From positions 308,571 through 372,570 of the forward strand of contig NZ_PQBS01000040.1 in assembly GCF_002911695.1 (NCBI RefSeq): a stretch of DNA of 64,000 bases. The letters are read 5' to 3'. Under the pieces are notes generated by a model. It was not told the DNA's origin. It saw only the letters and a list, made by a program, of their open reading frames with translations, and did no database searches. The DNA comes from Gracilimonas amylolytica. Lineage in GTDB: Bacteria > Bacteroidota > Rhodothermia > Balneolales > Balneolaceae. The position numbers and the translations under genes were made by a program. This document shows, in pieces, positions 1 through 9,261 of the stretch; positions within the stretch are counted from its first letter, which is position 1, and each line of letters opens with the position of its first letter.

Positions 1-756
1 GCCGACCGAATGTCAGCCCGGTTTGGCATATCCCGGATTGATCAGGATGAATATGCCATGCGTTCACATCACCTGGCAGCCAAGGCGACCGAGGAAGGGT
101 TACTGAAAGAGGAGCTCATTCCGGCCAAACTTCCACCAAAGTTCGAGGTGGTCAAACAGGACAATGGGTTTCGCGACGATACCTCCATGGAAAAACTTGG
201 GAAATTACGGCCGGCCTTCATCAAACCGCATGGAACCGTAACAGCCGGCAATTCCTCCTTTTTAACCGATGGTGCCTCTGCTTGCTTCATCATGGAAGAA
301 CAGACAGCCCTTGAACTGGGACTCAAACCCAAGGCTTATTTACGAGAATACAATTTTGTATCCCAGGATCCCGGTGAGGAGCTTCTGCTGGGACCGGCAT
401 ATGCCATCCCAAAAGTATTAGATTCCATGGGCCTGAACCTGAAAGATATGGACGTGGTCGAACTCCACGAGGCCTTTGCCGGTCAGGTACTTTCCGTACT
501 GGCCGCACTGGATTCTGATTCCTTTGCCAAAGAAAATTTAAACCGTGATACAAAAGTCGGCACCATCGATATGGATAAGCTGAACACACTGGGTGGCTCA
601 CTTTCTTTAGGGCACCCATTTGGAGCCACCGGCGTTCGGCTTGTCACCACCGCCGCCAATCGCCTCATCCGCGAAGACGGCAAATACGCCCTGGTTTCCG
701 CCTGCGCTGCAGGTGGGCAGGGTCATGCTATTGTATTGGAGAGGTATGAGGGTTAG
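1..756 (+). CDS. fadI: Acetyl-CoA C-acyltransferase (thiolase), C-terminal part, cut by window edge
   Basis: This is the last 251 codons of a thiolase; the reading frame is open from base 1, so the start and the N-terminal nucleophilic Cys lie outside the window. It carries the thiolase HEAFAGQ motif (His codon at 466), GHPFGATG, and the C-terminal CAAGGQGHA motif with the catalytic Cys codon at 703. The enzyme performs the last step of fatty acid beta-oxidation, thiolytic release of acetyl-CoA from 3-ketoacyl-CoA. The following gene encodes the matching hydratase/dehydrogenase, so the two are probably the FadI and FadJ subunits of a trifunctional complex. The FadI rather than FadA assignment rests on that pairing and is inference. 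Confidence 0.9.
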   Translation, partial: ADRMSARFGISRIDQDEYAMRSHHLAAKATEEGLLKEELIPAKLPPKFEVVKQDNGFRDDTSMEKLGKLRPAFIKPHGTVTAGNSSFLTDGASACFIMEEQTALELGLKPKAYLREYNFVSQDPGEELLLGPAYAIPKVLDSMGLNLKDMDVVELHEAFAGQVLSVLAALDSDSFAKENLNRDTKVGTIDMDKLNTLGGSLSLGHPFGATGVRLVTTAANRLIREDGKYALVSACAAGGQGHAIVLERYEG

Positions 757-771
757 GATTTGGCAATATAG

Positions 772-814
772 CCCCATCCACGACCTCCTCTGTCTCCTCC
801 TTAGCAAGGAGGAG
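772..814 (-). repeat. Intergenic palindromic element, copy 1 (minus orientation)
   Basis: Bases 794-814 form a perfect 9-bp hairpin with a 3-base loop (CTCCTCCTT / AAGGAGGAG). Read on the minus strand, the hairpin is followed by an AGGAGGTCG tail and GGGG. The same layout recurs on the plus strand at 876-920, so the two look like diverged copies of one element in inverted orientation. There is no long T run, so it is not a simple terminator. Confidence 0.6.
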
Positions 815-875
815 GACGCCTAATTATAACTCAGAAGTATGAATCAATTTTTGATCTTAAAACAACTTCGAAAAG

Positions 876-920
876 CCCTCTCCTTGAGAAGGAGAGGGTT
901 GGGTGAGGTCGCATTTGGGG
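876..920 (+). repeat. Intergenic palindromic element, copy 2
   Basis: Bases 876-898 form a perfect 10-bp hairpin with a 3-base loop (CCCTCTCCTT / AAGGAGAGGG). It is followed by GGTGAGGTCG and GGGG, the same order of parts as the inverted copy at 772-814. REP-like palindromes of this shape are common between bacterial genes. Its role here, for example as an mRNA 3' stabiliser or a mobile repeat, is unknown. Confidence 0.6.
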
Positions 921-962
921 CAACCAAGGCTGACCTCACTCAAAAACCAATTTAAACATCAT

Positions 963-1006
963 ACCCTTCGGTAGCGTCGCGATGCATCGCGGCGCTACCG
1001 AAGGGT
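963..1006. repeat. 44-nt near-perfect palindrome upstream of fadJ
   Basis: Two 22-base arms (ACCCTTCGGTAGCG... and its complement) match completely except for one T/G wobble, and meet at GATGCATC. It ends 18 nt before the fadJ start codon. It could be a cruciform, a REP-like element or an mRNA leader hairpin. There is no U tract. Confidence 0.75.
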
Positions 1007-1024
1007 TCACATTAAACCACTATC

Positions 1025-3142
1025 ATGAGCTACCTCAATATCTCACATAAAGACTCCGTCGCCATCATCACCCTTGACCTGCCCGGGGAGAAGGTGAATA
1101 AACTGAATGAAACAATGATGGATGAATTTTCTTCATTTTTAGACAAACTTGAAACGGATAATGATCTGAAAGGGGCAGTTCTCATTTCCGGAAAGAAAGA
1201 TAACTTCATTGCCGGAGCAGATATCGACATGTTTCAGGCTCGTGAAACCGCTGAGGAAATTGAGCAACTCAGCAAGGATGGCCATAAGATCCTGAACCGT
1301 ATTGCGGAGTTTAAGAAACCCATTGCCGTGGCGGTGCATGGCAGCTGCATGGGGGGCGGACTGGAGCTTTCCCTGGCCTGTCACTATCGAGTGTGCTCCA
1401 GGAGTTCAAAAACGGTGTTTGCCCTGCCGGAGGTAAAACTCGGATTGCTACCCGGCACCGGTGGCACACAACGGCTGCCACGGCTTATTGGACTTCAGAA
1501 GGCATTGACCTATATGCTCACCGGGAAAAACATGTACACTCGTCAGGCTAAAAAAATGGGGCTGGTGGATGAAGTCACCCATAAAGATGCCATCGAAGAA
1601 GCGGCAATCAAAGGGGTGCAGAAAATCGCTGATGGGAAATTCAAGCGGGATGACAAATGTTCTTTTGTGGAGAAACTGCTTGAAGGAAACCCTCTTGGGC
1701 GAAAGATCATCTTTTCACAGGCTCGTAAAAAGACGGCCGGGCAAACCAAAGGCAACTATCCGGCTCCTCCAAAGATCATTGATGCGGTTGAATATGGCTA
1801 CAAACACGGATTGAAGAACGGCCTTGAGAACGAGACCGTACTGTTCGGAGAACTGGGAGCCACTCAGGAGTCACGCAACCTGGTGAACTTGTTCTTTGGT
1901 ATGAATGCCTCCAAAAAGGTGCCTAATCCTGACCTGGTGAAACCCGTTAAAAAACTGGCAGTGCTTGGTGCGGGATTGATGGGCTCGGGCATCGCAGATG
2001 TCAGCATCAATAAAGGAGATTATCAGGTACTGCTAAAGGACCAATCCATTGAAAAAGCAGCAGAAGGTGAAAAGTCGATCTGGAAAGACCTGAATGAAAA
2101 AGCAAAGAAGAAGATCATCTCTGAATTTGAACGAGATCAGATAGCAAGTAAAGTCACCGGAGTGGATTCCTATGATGGATTTAAAAGTGTAGATCTCGTG
2201 ATCGAGGCCGTATTTGAGGATCTGGAACTGAAGCAAAATATTGTACAGCAGGTGGAGTCAGCAACCGGCGAAAACTGCATCTTTGCCTCCAACACATCCT
2301 CACTGCCGATCACTGATATCGCAAAGGGGGCTTCACGACCTGAGAATATCATTGGAATGCACTACTTCTCACCGGTTCAGAAAATGCCCTTGCTCGAGAT
2401 CATCACAACCGATCAAACCGCTGATTGGGTTACCCAGACTGCCATTCAGGTTGGAGTGAAACAGGGAAAGAATGTGATCGTGGTTCAAGACGGGCCGGGT
2501 TTCTACACCACCCGCATTCTGGCTCCTTACATGAATGAAGCCCTCAAACTGCTCGAGGAAGGAGCTTCCATCGAATACCTCGATAAGATCATGAAAGACT
2601 GGGGCTTCCCGGTAGGCCCCATGGCTCTTTTTGATGAAGTAGGCATCGATGTGGGAGCTCATGTAGCAGAAACCATGTCGCCCATGTTTGCCAAACGCGG
2701 TGTAGATACCAAGAATAAAGCTCAGGATCTTCTGGATGCGGGACTAATGGGGCGAAAGAACAAACTGGGCATGTATCGTTATACGGATGGCAAGAAAAAA
2801 GAAGTGAACTCCGATGTGTACAAGCAATTTGGCGGGTCGCAAAGAAATGATCCGGACAAAGAAACGGCTCAGCAGCGTATTGCCTTAACGATGATCAACG
2901 AAGCCGTATGGTGCCTGCAGGAAGATATACTAAGCTCTCCAACTGATGGTGATCTGGGTGCCATTTTAGGTCTCGGATTCCCCCCATTTTTAGGCGGCCC
3001 GTTTCGATACATCGATCAGACCGGTGTTCAAAATATAGTAGACACACTGAAAGCTTTCACTGAGAAATATGGGCCAAGATTCAAGCCGGCTCCGTTGCTT
3101 GAGGATATGGCGAAGAATGGTGAAAGTTTTTTTTGTGAATAG
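1025..3142 (+). CDS. fadJ: Bifunctional enoyl-CoA hydratase / 3-hydroxyacyl-CoA dehydrogenase (FadJ-like)
   Basis: A 705-residue protein, close to the usual FadJ length of about 715. Residues 1 to about 190 are a crotonase domain, with the oxyanion-hole region GSCMGGGLELS and the catalytic Glu region LPEVKLGLLPGTGG. From about residue 320 comes the NAD-binding dehydrogenase domain (LGAGLMGSGIADV), then GMHYFSPVQKMPLLEI with the catalytic His, and DGPGFYTTRI. It hydrates trans-2-enoyl-CoA and oxidises the 3-hydroxyacyl-CoA to 3-ketoacyl-CoA, which the upstream thiolase cleaves. The two genes are 268 nt apart with palindromic repeats between them, so co-transcription is likely but not certain. 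Confidence 0.95.
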   Translation: MSYLNISHKDSVAIITLDLPGEKVNKLNETMMDEFSSFLDKLETDNDLKGAVLISGKKDNFIAGADIDMFQARETAEEIEQLSKDGHKILNRIAEFKKPIAVAVHGSCMGGGLELSLACHYRVCSRSSKTVFALPEVKLGLLPGTGGTQRLPRLIGLQKALTYMLTGKNMYTRQAKKMGLVDEVTHKDAIEEAAIKGVQKIADGKFKRDDKCSFVEKLLEGNPLGRKIIFSQARKKTAGQTKGNYPAPPKIIDAVEYGYKHGLKNGLENETVLFGELGATQESRNLVNLFFGMNASKKVPNPDLVKPVKKLAVLGAGLMGSGIADVSINKGDYQVLLKDQSIEKAAEGEKSIWKDLNEKAKKKIISEFERDQIASKVTGVDSYDGFKSVDLVIEAVFEDLELKQNIVQQVESATGENCIFASNTSSLPITDIAKGASRPENIIGMHYFSPVQKMPLLEIITTDQTADWVTQTAIQVGVKQGKNVIVVQDGPGFYTTRILAPYMNEALKLLEEGASIEYLDKIMKDWGFPVGPMALFDEVGIDVGAHVAETMSPMFAKRGVDTKNKAQDLLDAGLMGRKNKLGMYRYTDGKKKEVNSDVYKQFGGSQRNDPDKETAQQRIALTMINEAVWCLQEDILSSPTDGDLGAILGLGFPPFLGGPFRYIDQTGVQNIVDTLKAFTEKYGPRFKPAPLLEDMAKNGESFFCE

Positions 3143-3158
3143 CTGAACCAGTGGCTGT

Positions 3159-5885
3159 TCATTTTTCTTCTTCCAAAGCTTCAGCAAGAAGCTCTTCTTC
3201 CTGCTGCCATATCGAACGGGTGACTTCAGCCAGCTGATTGACGTATGGAGACTTGAACATCAGATCACTCATAATAAATCCGTCATCATCTATCAGGTGA
3301 ATATTCATCCTACCCTGAGTAAAACCGGACCAATCTTTCTGCGGATCTCTGGAATATTTTGATAGTAACTGTCTTGAAAGAATGATCTCAACGTTAGAAG
3401 CAAAGTCAGGATCCAGCTTCTTTGTGGATTTATTATGTGCCACCATATTGCACACCTCAACATCTTTTAAATAATTTGGAATAGGAATGTACACCTTGTT
3501 TTTGATGCCTATCAATATTCCAAGAAAAGCTTCATTGAATTTATTGAATACCTTTTTACCAGCTCTGTTGATGAGATAAATACTTTTTTTAATCAAACTG
3601 TTATGTTCTTCGACCCTGTCTTTATGTACCTCAACCCTTTGCCGGTTGGCTACTCTCTTAAATGCTGACACAACTTTTTTATTCAATAATCTCTCATATA
3701 CATCAGGCTGTGGGTCGATCATGATTATCGGAAAACAACTTTCGCCCATTTCATCGAGTTTTTTTGCCATGACCCTAGCCACTAAAGTGCCATAGCAATA
3801 TCCACCAAATGAATATGGACCAATTGGCTGAATTGTTTTCATCTCAAGAATATACCGGTCGGCCATATGATCTACACTTAACAGAGGTTCATCAGCTCCG
3901 TTTCTGCCAACTGATTGAATACCGTAAAATGGCCTTTCATCACCAAGTTTATTTGCCAGTTCTTTCAAAAACAAAATGTTTCCAAAATGTCCATGAATGC
4001 AAAAAAATGGACGACCTGACTTAGCTTCATTTATCCTGACAGCTACAGGTACTCTGACATCATTCTCTTTCAAGGCATCCTGAATATATCCCGCCATTTC
4101 CCGAATATTTGGTGCTTCAAAGAGCGCTGCTAAAGGCATTTGAATGCCAATTTCATTTCTGATCTCATCAAACAGGCTCACCGCGATCAGGGAATGCCCA
4201 CCAATATCGAAAAAGTTATCCTCCACACCGATCGGATAAACATTCAATACCTTCTCCCAGATATCAAGTAACTTGCGTTCCATTTCACTTTCCGGAAGCA
4301 TAATATCTCCACCGCCGGCAAGATGTTCCCGGTCGGGTTCAGGAAGAGCTCGTTTGTCCACCTTTCCATTTCTTGTAAGTGGAATTTCTCCCAGGCTTAC
4401 AAATGCCGTTGGGATCATGTATCCGGCTAACACCGTTTTAAGCTCTTCTTTGAGCGACTTGGGGCTCGGTGTTTCACCTTCCGGCACAAAATAAGCCACG
4501 ATCTTCTTATCTCCGGGGATATCCTCGTGAACGATCACCACACAAGCTTTCACCGACTCAAGTCGATTGATCGCCGTTTCAATTTCACCAAGTTCGATCC
4601 TGAGTCCACGTAATTTAACCTGTGAATCATTGCGTCCTACAAAAGTAATGTTTCCATCCGGCAGATAGCTGCAAACATCCCCTGTTTTATACATGACCCC
4701 GAAACGACCAGATCCAAATGGGTTTTTAATGAACCGTTCTTTGGTCAGTTCAGGACGGTGGAGGTATCCCTTAGATACCTGCGGCCCGGCTATATACAAC
4801 TCACCTCGCGTACCGGGAGAGCATTGATTTAAGTCTTCATCCAGAATATAACATTCCACATTGTTGAACGGCTTTCCGATCGGAACCTTTCCCTTAGAAA
4901 TATCATAATCCTGACAATCGAATCCCGTCACAACAACTGTGGCCTCACTTGGTCCATAGACATTCATCAACCTGACGGAACTGCCAAACTTTTGCTGCCA
5001 CAGATCCAGCATATGCTCTGACATGGCTTCCCCTCCAAACACCATAAGTTTAACGTACTTCGCCATTTCAACATGCCGATCTTCCAATTGTGTGCATAAG
5101 GTGTGCCAGAAAGCTGTGGTCAATGTGATAAAGGTGACCTGATGTTTCTCAATGAACGACCAGAAAGCATCACCTCCAAGAGCCGACGCTTCATCCCGAA
5201 GAACTAAGGTGCCGCCAGCTAAATAGGTAGGAAATACCTCCTCGGTAAATACATCAAAATTCATGGTTGCAAACTGCAGGGTCACATCCTCGGTGTTCAA
5301 CTGATATTCATCAACAGCCATCAACGTGTAACTCACCAAATTGCCAAAGGTCACCATGACCCCTTTTGGTGTACCCGTAGATCCAGAGGTGTAAATGATG
5401 TAGGCAAGATCATCCGCAGTTATAATTGGCAGCTCATAATCAGCTTTTTCCGAAGATATCTCCTCCCAATGTTCATCCACACAGAGTATCTCTGAATCAA
5501 ATCCATCAAGCTTTTGGCGGTATTTTTCCTGCGACAATATCAACTTCGTGCCGGTATCCTCTACCATAAACCGGATACGGTCTTCCGGGTACTGGGGATC
5601 AAGTGGAAGAAATGCTGCCCCGGCTTTCAGGATCCCAAGAATACTCACCATCATTTCCTGTGACCGGTCAGCGTAAACCCCTATGATATCATTTGGCCTG
5701 ACTCCTTTTTTCTGAAGGTGGCCCGCTAATGCATCAACGCGACCAAACAACTCACTGTAGGTCCACGCCTCGTCTTCGTGTACCAGCGCTATTGAATCAG
5801 GATCAGCCTGCCTGATTTTAGCCAACGCTTTGTCATACTCGACATCCCCTTTTGCAACTTGCAAGAACAGGTCCCTTAAACCCAT
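3159..5885 (-). CDS. Single-module NRPS-like enzyme: adenylation, carrier and thioesterase-like domains
   Basis: I place the start at the ATG at 5885 (908 residues), which follows AAAAAAGAG at about -10. The frame continues upstream to a TTG at 5921. Residues 1 to about 500 are an amino-acid adenylation domain (YTSGSTGTPKG, NVYGPSEAT, YKTGD, NGKVDKRALP). Residues about 525-600 are a peptidyl carrier domain with GGHSL and phosphopantetheine Ser565. Residues about 620-900 are an alpha/beta-hydrolase thioesterase-like domain. Asp at the GrsA-235 position suggests an alpha-amino-acid substrate; my hand-aligned specificity code is D-V-E-T-M-F-V-V-V, which I do not recognise. The thioesterase nucleophile motif is GGYCYG, so Cys697 replaces the usual Ser. 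No condensation domain or other biosynthetic gene is adjacent. The product is unknown. Confidence 0.9.
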   Translation of the reverse strand: MGLRDLFLQVAKGDVEYDKALAKIRQADPDSIALVHEDEAWTYSELFGRVDALAGHLQKKGVRPNDIIGVYADRSQEMMVSILGILKAGAAFLPLDPQYPEDRIRFMVEDTGTKLILSQEKYRQKLDGFDSEILCVDEHWEEISSEKADYELPIITADDLAYIIYTSGSTGTPKGVMVTFGNLVSYTLMAVDEYQLNTEDVTLQFATMNFDVFTEEVFPTYLAGGTLVLRDEASALGGDAFWSFIEKHQVTFITLTTAFWHTLCTQLEDRHVEMAKYVKLMVFGGEAMSEHMLDLWQQKFGSSVRLMNVYGPSEATVVVTGFDCQDYDISKGKVPIGKPFNNVECYILDEDLNQCSPGTRGELYIAGPQVSKGYLHRPELTKERFIKNPFGSGRFGVMYKTGDVCSYLPDGNITFVGRNDSQVKLRGLRIELGEIETAINRLESVKACVVIVHEDIPGDKKIVAYFVPEGETPSPKSLKEELKTVLAGYMIPTAFVSLGEIPLTRNGKVDKRALPEPDREHLAGGGDIMLPESEMERKLLDIWEKVLNVYPIGVEDNFFDIGGHSLIAVSLFDEIRNEIGIQMPLAALFEAPNIREMAGYIQDALKENDVRVPVAVRINEAKSGRPFFCIHGHFGNILFLKELANKLGDERPFYGIQSVGRNGADEPLLSVDHMADRYILEMKTIQPIGPYSFGGYCYGTLVARVMAKKLDEMGESCFPIIMIDPQPDVYERLLNKKVVSAFKRVANRQRVEVHKDRVEEHNSLIKKSIYLINRAGKKVFNKFNEAFLGILIGIKNKVYIPIPNYLKDVEVCNMVAHNKSTKKLDPDFASNVEIILSRQLLSKYSRDPQKDWSGFTQGRMNIHLIDDDGFIMSDLMFKSPYVNQLAEVTRSIWQQEEELLAEALEEEK

Positions 5886-6123
5886 ATTAAATCTCTTTTT
5901 TAAATTCCCAATTTTACCCAACTGATTTGATCTTTATATCGTCAGATATAATATCAATAAATTTAACTTTTAAAAATATAAACCGTCATTATTACAGGAG
6001 TTTAATCTCATCTGCCACAACCATTAAGCAATCTTAAGAAATTCTATAAAACTATCTCTTCACTTCTGCATAGATTCAAGATAAACCAAAACATAGTTTT
6101 CAGCTTTAAGGGGTTAAAGAGTT

Positions 6124-7338
6124 ATGGCAAATGTAAAAAAACTACTAATAGTACTGTTGGTGGCTTCCACCTTTGGTGCATGTGACATCTTATCCAACAA
6201 CGACGGAAATAATTTCAAAGTCGATATCAACAATGATGTTGAATCACTGAACGAAAGAATTCAGCTCATCAATCAGCCTGTGGTTTTAGATTCCACCCGA
6301 TCTAAATCGGCCGGCTCCATTACTGCCTCGGGCTCAGGCAGCTTTACGCATGTTGCCAACGTAGCCTCTCCGGAAGTGAACGGTAAAAAATTAAGTGCCA
6401 CCAGTATAGAGCTTCGGGCCAACAAGGTGTACATCTCCTACCATTTGAATGGTAATGATTATGGCGGAGCCGTTGACATCATTGATATCCGGGATGAAGA
6501 TAATCCAAGCCTTGTTTCCCATATTTCTTTCGCTGATACAGATGTTAATGCCCTGGATGTAGAAGAAAATAACAAGCTGCTATGGATAACCGGTGGACGA
6601 GATGTCAACAGCTCAGGTCACAGCACGGCCGACCATAATGGGGCCATCATCGGAGAGTTGGGTATCGATAAAGGCGAGTTCGAAGAAAACGATTATCGTG
6701 AAACCCCACTTCCAAGTTATTCGGGGAACGATATTGTAGATGCCCCGGGGCAATATCTTTATGTGGCAGCCGGCGCCACAGGTGGTGGCTATTATGAGCT
6801 AAGCAAAAACGATTTTCAGGTCACCAACCGTGTTGATAACACCTTTGCTAAAAGCATTGACCGGCGTCAGGACGACATAGTCGGATTGAATTTGACGGCA
6901 GACCACAAAGCGAATTTCACGATCATGGATTTCAAGAAAGAAACCGTGACCAATTTTCAGACCCCATTCACTGTAGCTCCGACTGACGGTAAAAATGTGC
7001 TTGAGCACACAGCTTCCATTACCTATGCTGCTTTGGGAGATCAAGGGGTTAAAGGCTATAAATTCAATACCGGAACAGATCCTGTCTATGAGTTTAATCC
7101 ACAGGGTGATGATGTTTCCAATGGGGTGACCGTAGATGGCCAATATGTTTACATTGCCAACGGAACAGACGGACTTTTCATCACCACCATTGCCCGCAGT
7201 GGAAATAAAGAACCGGAAGAAGTGTACAGCTGGAAGGGTGGAACCGGATCAGCCAACTTTGTGAAAACGGATGGCAACTTCATCATCCTCGCCAATGGTA
7301 TAGATGGACTCAATATTTTGAGAAAATCAAAAAAATGA
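6124..7338 (+). CDS. LVIVD-type beta-propeller lipoprotein
   Basis: A 404-residue protein with a lipoprotein signal peptide: basic MANVKK, a hydrophobic stretch, and lipobox FGAC with Cys20. The mature part has repeated blade-like units of the form VDIIDIRDEDNPSLVS, typical of LVIVD-repeat propellers. It is probably anchored in the outer membrane or periplasm. No catalytic motif is visible, and a structural or binding role is inference. It stands alone between a leftward NRPS-like gene and a terminator at 7368. Confidence 0.75.
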   Translation: MANVKKLLIVLLVASTFGACDILSNNDGNNFKVDINNDVESLNERIQLINQPVVLDSTRSKSAGSITASGSGSFTHVANVASPEVNGKKLSATSIELRANKVYISYHLNGNDYGGAVDIIDIRDEDNPSLVSHISFADTDVNALDVEENNKLLWITGGRDVNSSGHSTADHNGAIIGELGIDKGEFEENDYRETPLPSYSGNDIVDAPGQYLYVAAGATGGGYYELSKNDFQVTNRVDNTFAKSIDRRQDDIVGLNLTADHKANFTIMDFKKETVTNFQTPFTVAPTDGKNVLEHTASITYAALGDQGVKGYKFNTGTDPVYEFNPQGDDVSNGVTVDGQYVYIANGTDGLFITTIARSGNKEPEEVYSWKGGTGSANFVKTDGNFIILANGIDGLNILRKSKK

Positions 7339-7367
7339 TATTTTAAGGCTGTAAAGCTTCCATATTT

Positions 7368-7400
7368 AGGCTTCGGAGTTAATTCTTCGAAGCCTTTTTT
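7368..7400 (+). terminator. Rho-independent terminator after the LVIVD lipoprotein gene
   Basis: An 8-bp stem AGGCTTCG/CGAAGCCT can be extended by three weaker pairs around a TTAATT loop, and it is followed by six T residues, 30 nt after the stop codon. Confidence 0.85.
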
Positions 7401-7626
7401 GTTTGTGTACTCTACAACAAACAATGGATACACTTTGATTTAATTTTGAACTGGTTTTCCATCAACCCAGATAAAAATGAATTGTATCAAACTATTTCTT
7501 GTAGTTAGTAGATGTAATTGCATTATTACCACCGGCACGATCGGGTACCTTTAGCTGCATTAATCCCGGGGCAACGTGTTCGGTTATTATCCTGAAGCCA
7601 ATTTTTAATCCCTTAAAATCTCAATA

Positions 7627-9252
7627 ATGGCCATTCGAGGAGACGATAAACCTAAAAGCAAACGTACGGGTATCAACAAATACTTTGATATTCACAAACC
7701 GGTTTTCTGGCCGGCTATAGCACTTATCACCCTCATGATAGCATCAACTCTGCTGTTGGGTGATCAGGCAGAAGAACTTTTTAATAATATACAGAGTGCC
7801 GTAACCGACAATGGTGGCTGGTTCTTTGTGATTGCCGTCAACATCTTCATAGTTTTTTCCTTATTCATTGCATTCAGCCGGTTTGGCAGCATTAAACTTG
7901 GAGGAGAGGACGCTGAAACAGACTTCAGCACCCTGGCCTGGTTTGCCATGCTGTTTAGTGCCGGTATGGGTATCGGCATCATGTTCTGGAGTGTGGCTGA
8001 ACCGATCTTTCATTATCTCTCACCCCCTATGGCGGATGGTGAAACCGCCGAAGCCGCTCAACAGGCCATGAATCTGACCTACCTTCACTGGGGGTTTCAT
8101 GCCTGGGGCATTTATGCTGTTGTGGGACTCGCCTTAGGTTTCTTTGCCTTTAACCGCGGACTCCCTCTTTCCTTTCGTTCTGTTTTCTATCCCTTGATCG
8201 GTGACCGCATAAAAGGCTGGATGGGAGATGTGATCGATGTGCTCGCGGTGCTGGCCACTTTATTTGGACTGGCTACCTCCCTTGGATTAGGCGTACTGCA
8301 GGTCAGTGCCGGTCTTGAACATGTGTTTGGGCTTCCTGACAATATCTACCTGCAGGTTGGGATCATAGTAGGGATCACCGCTGTAGCAACCGTATCTGTT
8401 GTATTGGGTATCGATAAAGGGGTTAGGGTCTTGAGCGAAATGAATGTCAGGATCGCGGCCTTATTCCTGGTGTTTGTGATCCTGGTTGGCCCAACCATTT
8501 TCATCTTCGATTCCTTTATTCAGAATTTTGGCGGATACCTGAATTCGGTTGCCACCTTTAGTTTCTGGACGGAATCTTATTCCGGTACCAACTGGCAATC
8601 ATCATGGACCATCTTTTATTGGGCCTGGTGGATCTCATGGTCACCTTACGTCGGCATGTTTATCGCAAGAATATCCAAGGGTCGAACCGTGAAGGAATTT
8701 GTACTGGGTGTACTGATCGTACCAAGTATCATCACCTTCCTATGGATGTCTGCCTTTGGTGGATCGGCCATCAGTCTTGAAATGTCCGGAATTGGAAATA
8801 TTGGCGATGCCGTAAACGATAATGTGGCTACCGCTTTATTTGTTTTCCTCGAACAGTTTCCACTTGAAATGGTGACTTCCCTCATTGCTATCGTACTCAT
8901 TCTGAGCTTCTTTGTCACTTCATCAGATTCCGGTTCACTCGTTATCGATGGTCTGACAAGTGGCGGAAAACTGGATGCCCCGGTCGGCCAGCGTATTTTT
9001 TGGGCACAAACAGAGGGACTCGTGGCTGCCATCTTATTGATCGGAGGAGGACTTACGGCACTACAAACAGCCTCCATCAGTACCGGTCTTCCATTTGCAC
9101 TGATCCTGCTGGTGATGTGTTACAGCTTACATCAGGGATTGAAGCGTGAGTACAGGGAAAATCAGCAGCGTATCAAAGACAAAGAGCGGGACTCATATAA
9201 AGAGCTCGTTGAAGACGCCATCAAAAATCAACAAAAAGAGAAAGAGCAATAG
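7627..9252 (+). CDS. BCCT family betaine/choline/carnitine-type transporter
   Basis: A 541-residue inner-membrane protein with about twelve hydrophobic segments. It has the family hallmarks GMGIGIMFWSVAEP and the tryptophan-rich WAWWISWSPYVGMF followed by ARISKGRT. BCCT proteins import quaternary ammonium osmolytes, usually with Na+. The exact substrate cannot be read from sequence. The C terminus is a charged Lys/Glu-rich tail, as in osmosensing members. It is followed after 9 nt by a tandem Usp gene, probably in one operon, which fits a salt- or osmotic-stress role. Confidence 0.92.
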   Translation: MAIRGDDKPKSKRTGINKYFDIHKPVFWPAIALITLMIASTLLLGDQAEELFNNIQSAVTDNGGWFFVIAVNIFIVFSLFIAFSRFGSIKLGGEDAETDFSTLAWFAMLFSAGMGIGIMFWSVAEPIFHYLSPPMADGETAEAAQQAMNLTYLHWGFHAWGIYAVVGLALGFFAFNRGLPLSFRSVFYPLIGDRIKGWMGDVIDVLAVLATLFGLATSLGLGVLQVSAGLEHVFGLPDNIYLQVGIIVGITAVATVSVVLGIDKGVRVLSEMNVRIAALFLVFVILVGPTIFIFDSFIQNFGGYLNSVATFSFWTESYSGTNWQSSWTIFYWAWWISWSPYVGMFIARISKGRTVKEFVLGVLIVPSIITFLWMSAFGGSAISLEMSGIGNIGDAVNDNVATALFVFLEQFPLEMVTSLIAIVLILSFFVTSSDSGSLVIDGLTSGGKLDAPVGQRIFWAQTEGLVAAILLIGGGLTALQTASISTGLPFALILLVMCYSLHQGLKREYRENQQRIKDKERDSYKELVEDAIKNQQKEKEQ

Positions 9253-9261
9253 GAGATAGTT

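Noticed and set aside
7441-7448. TAATTTTG as a -7 promoter element for the BCCT gene
   Set aside because: It matches TAnnTTTG exactly, but there is no TTG at 19-22 nt upstream and it is 179 nt before the gene. Such a short motif is expected by chance in AT-rich gaps.
8646-9077. A 143-codon open frame on the minus strand
   Set aside because: It is antisense to the BCCT transporter, whose membrane segments and motifs continue without a break. The translation is Ser/Ile/Thr-rich shadow sequence.
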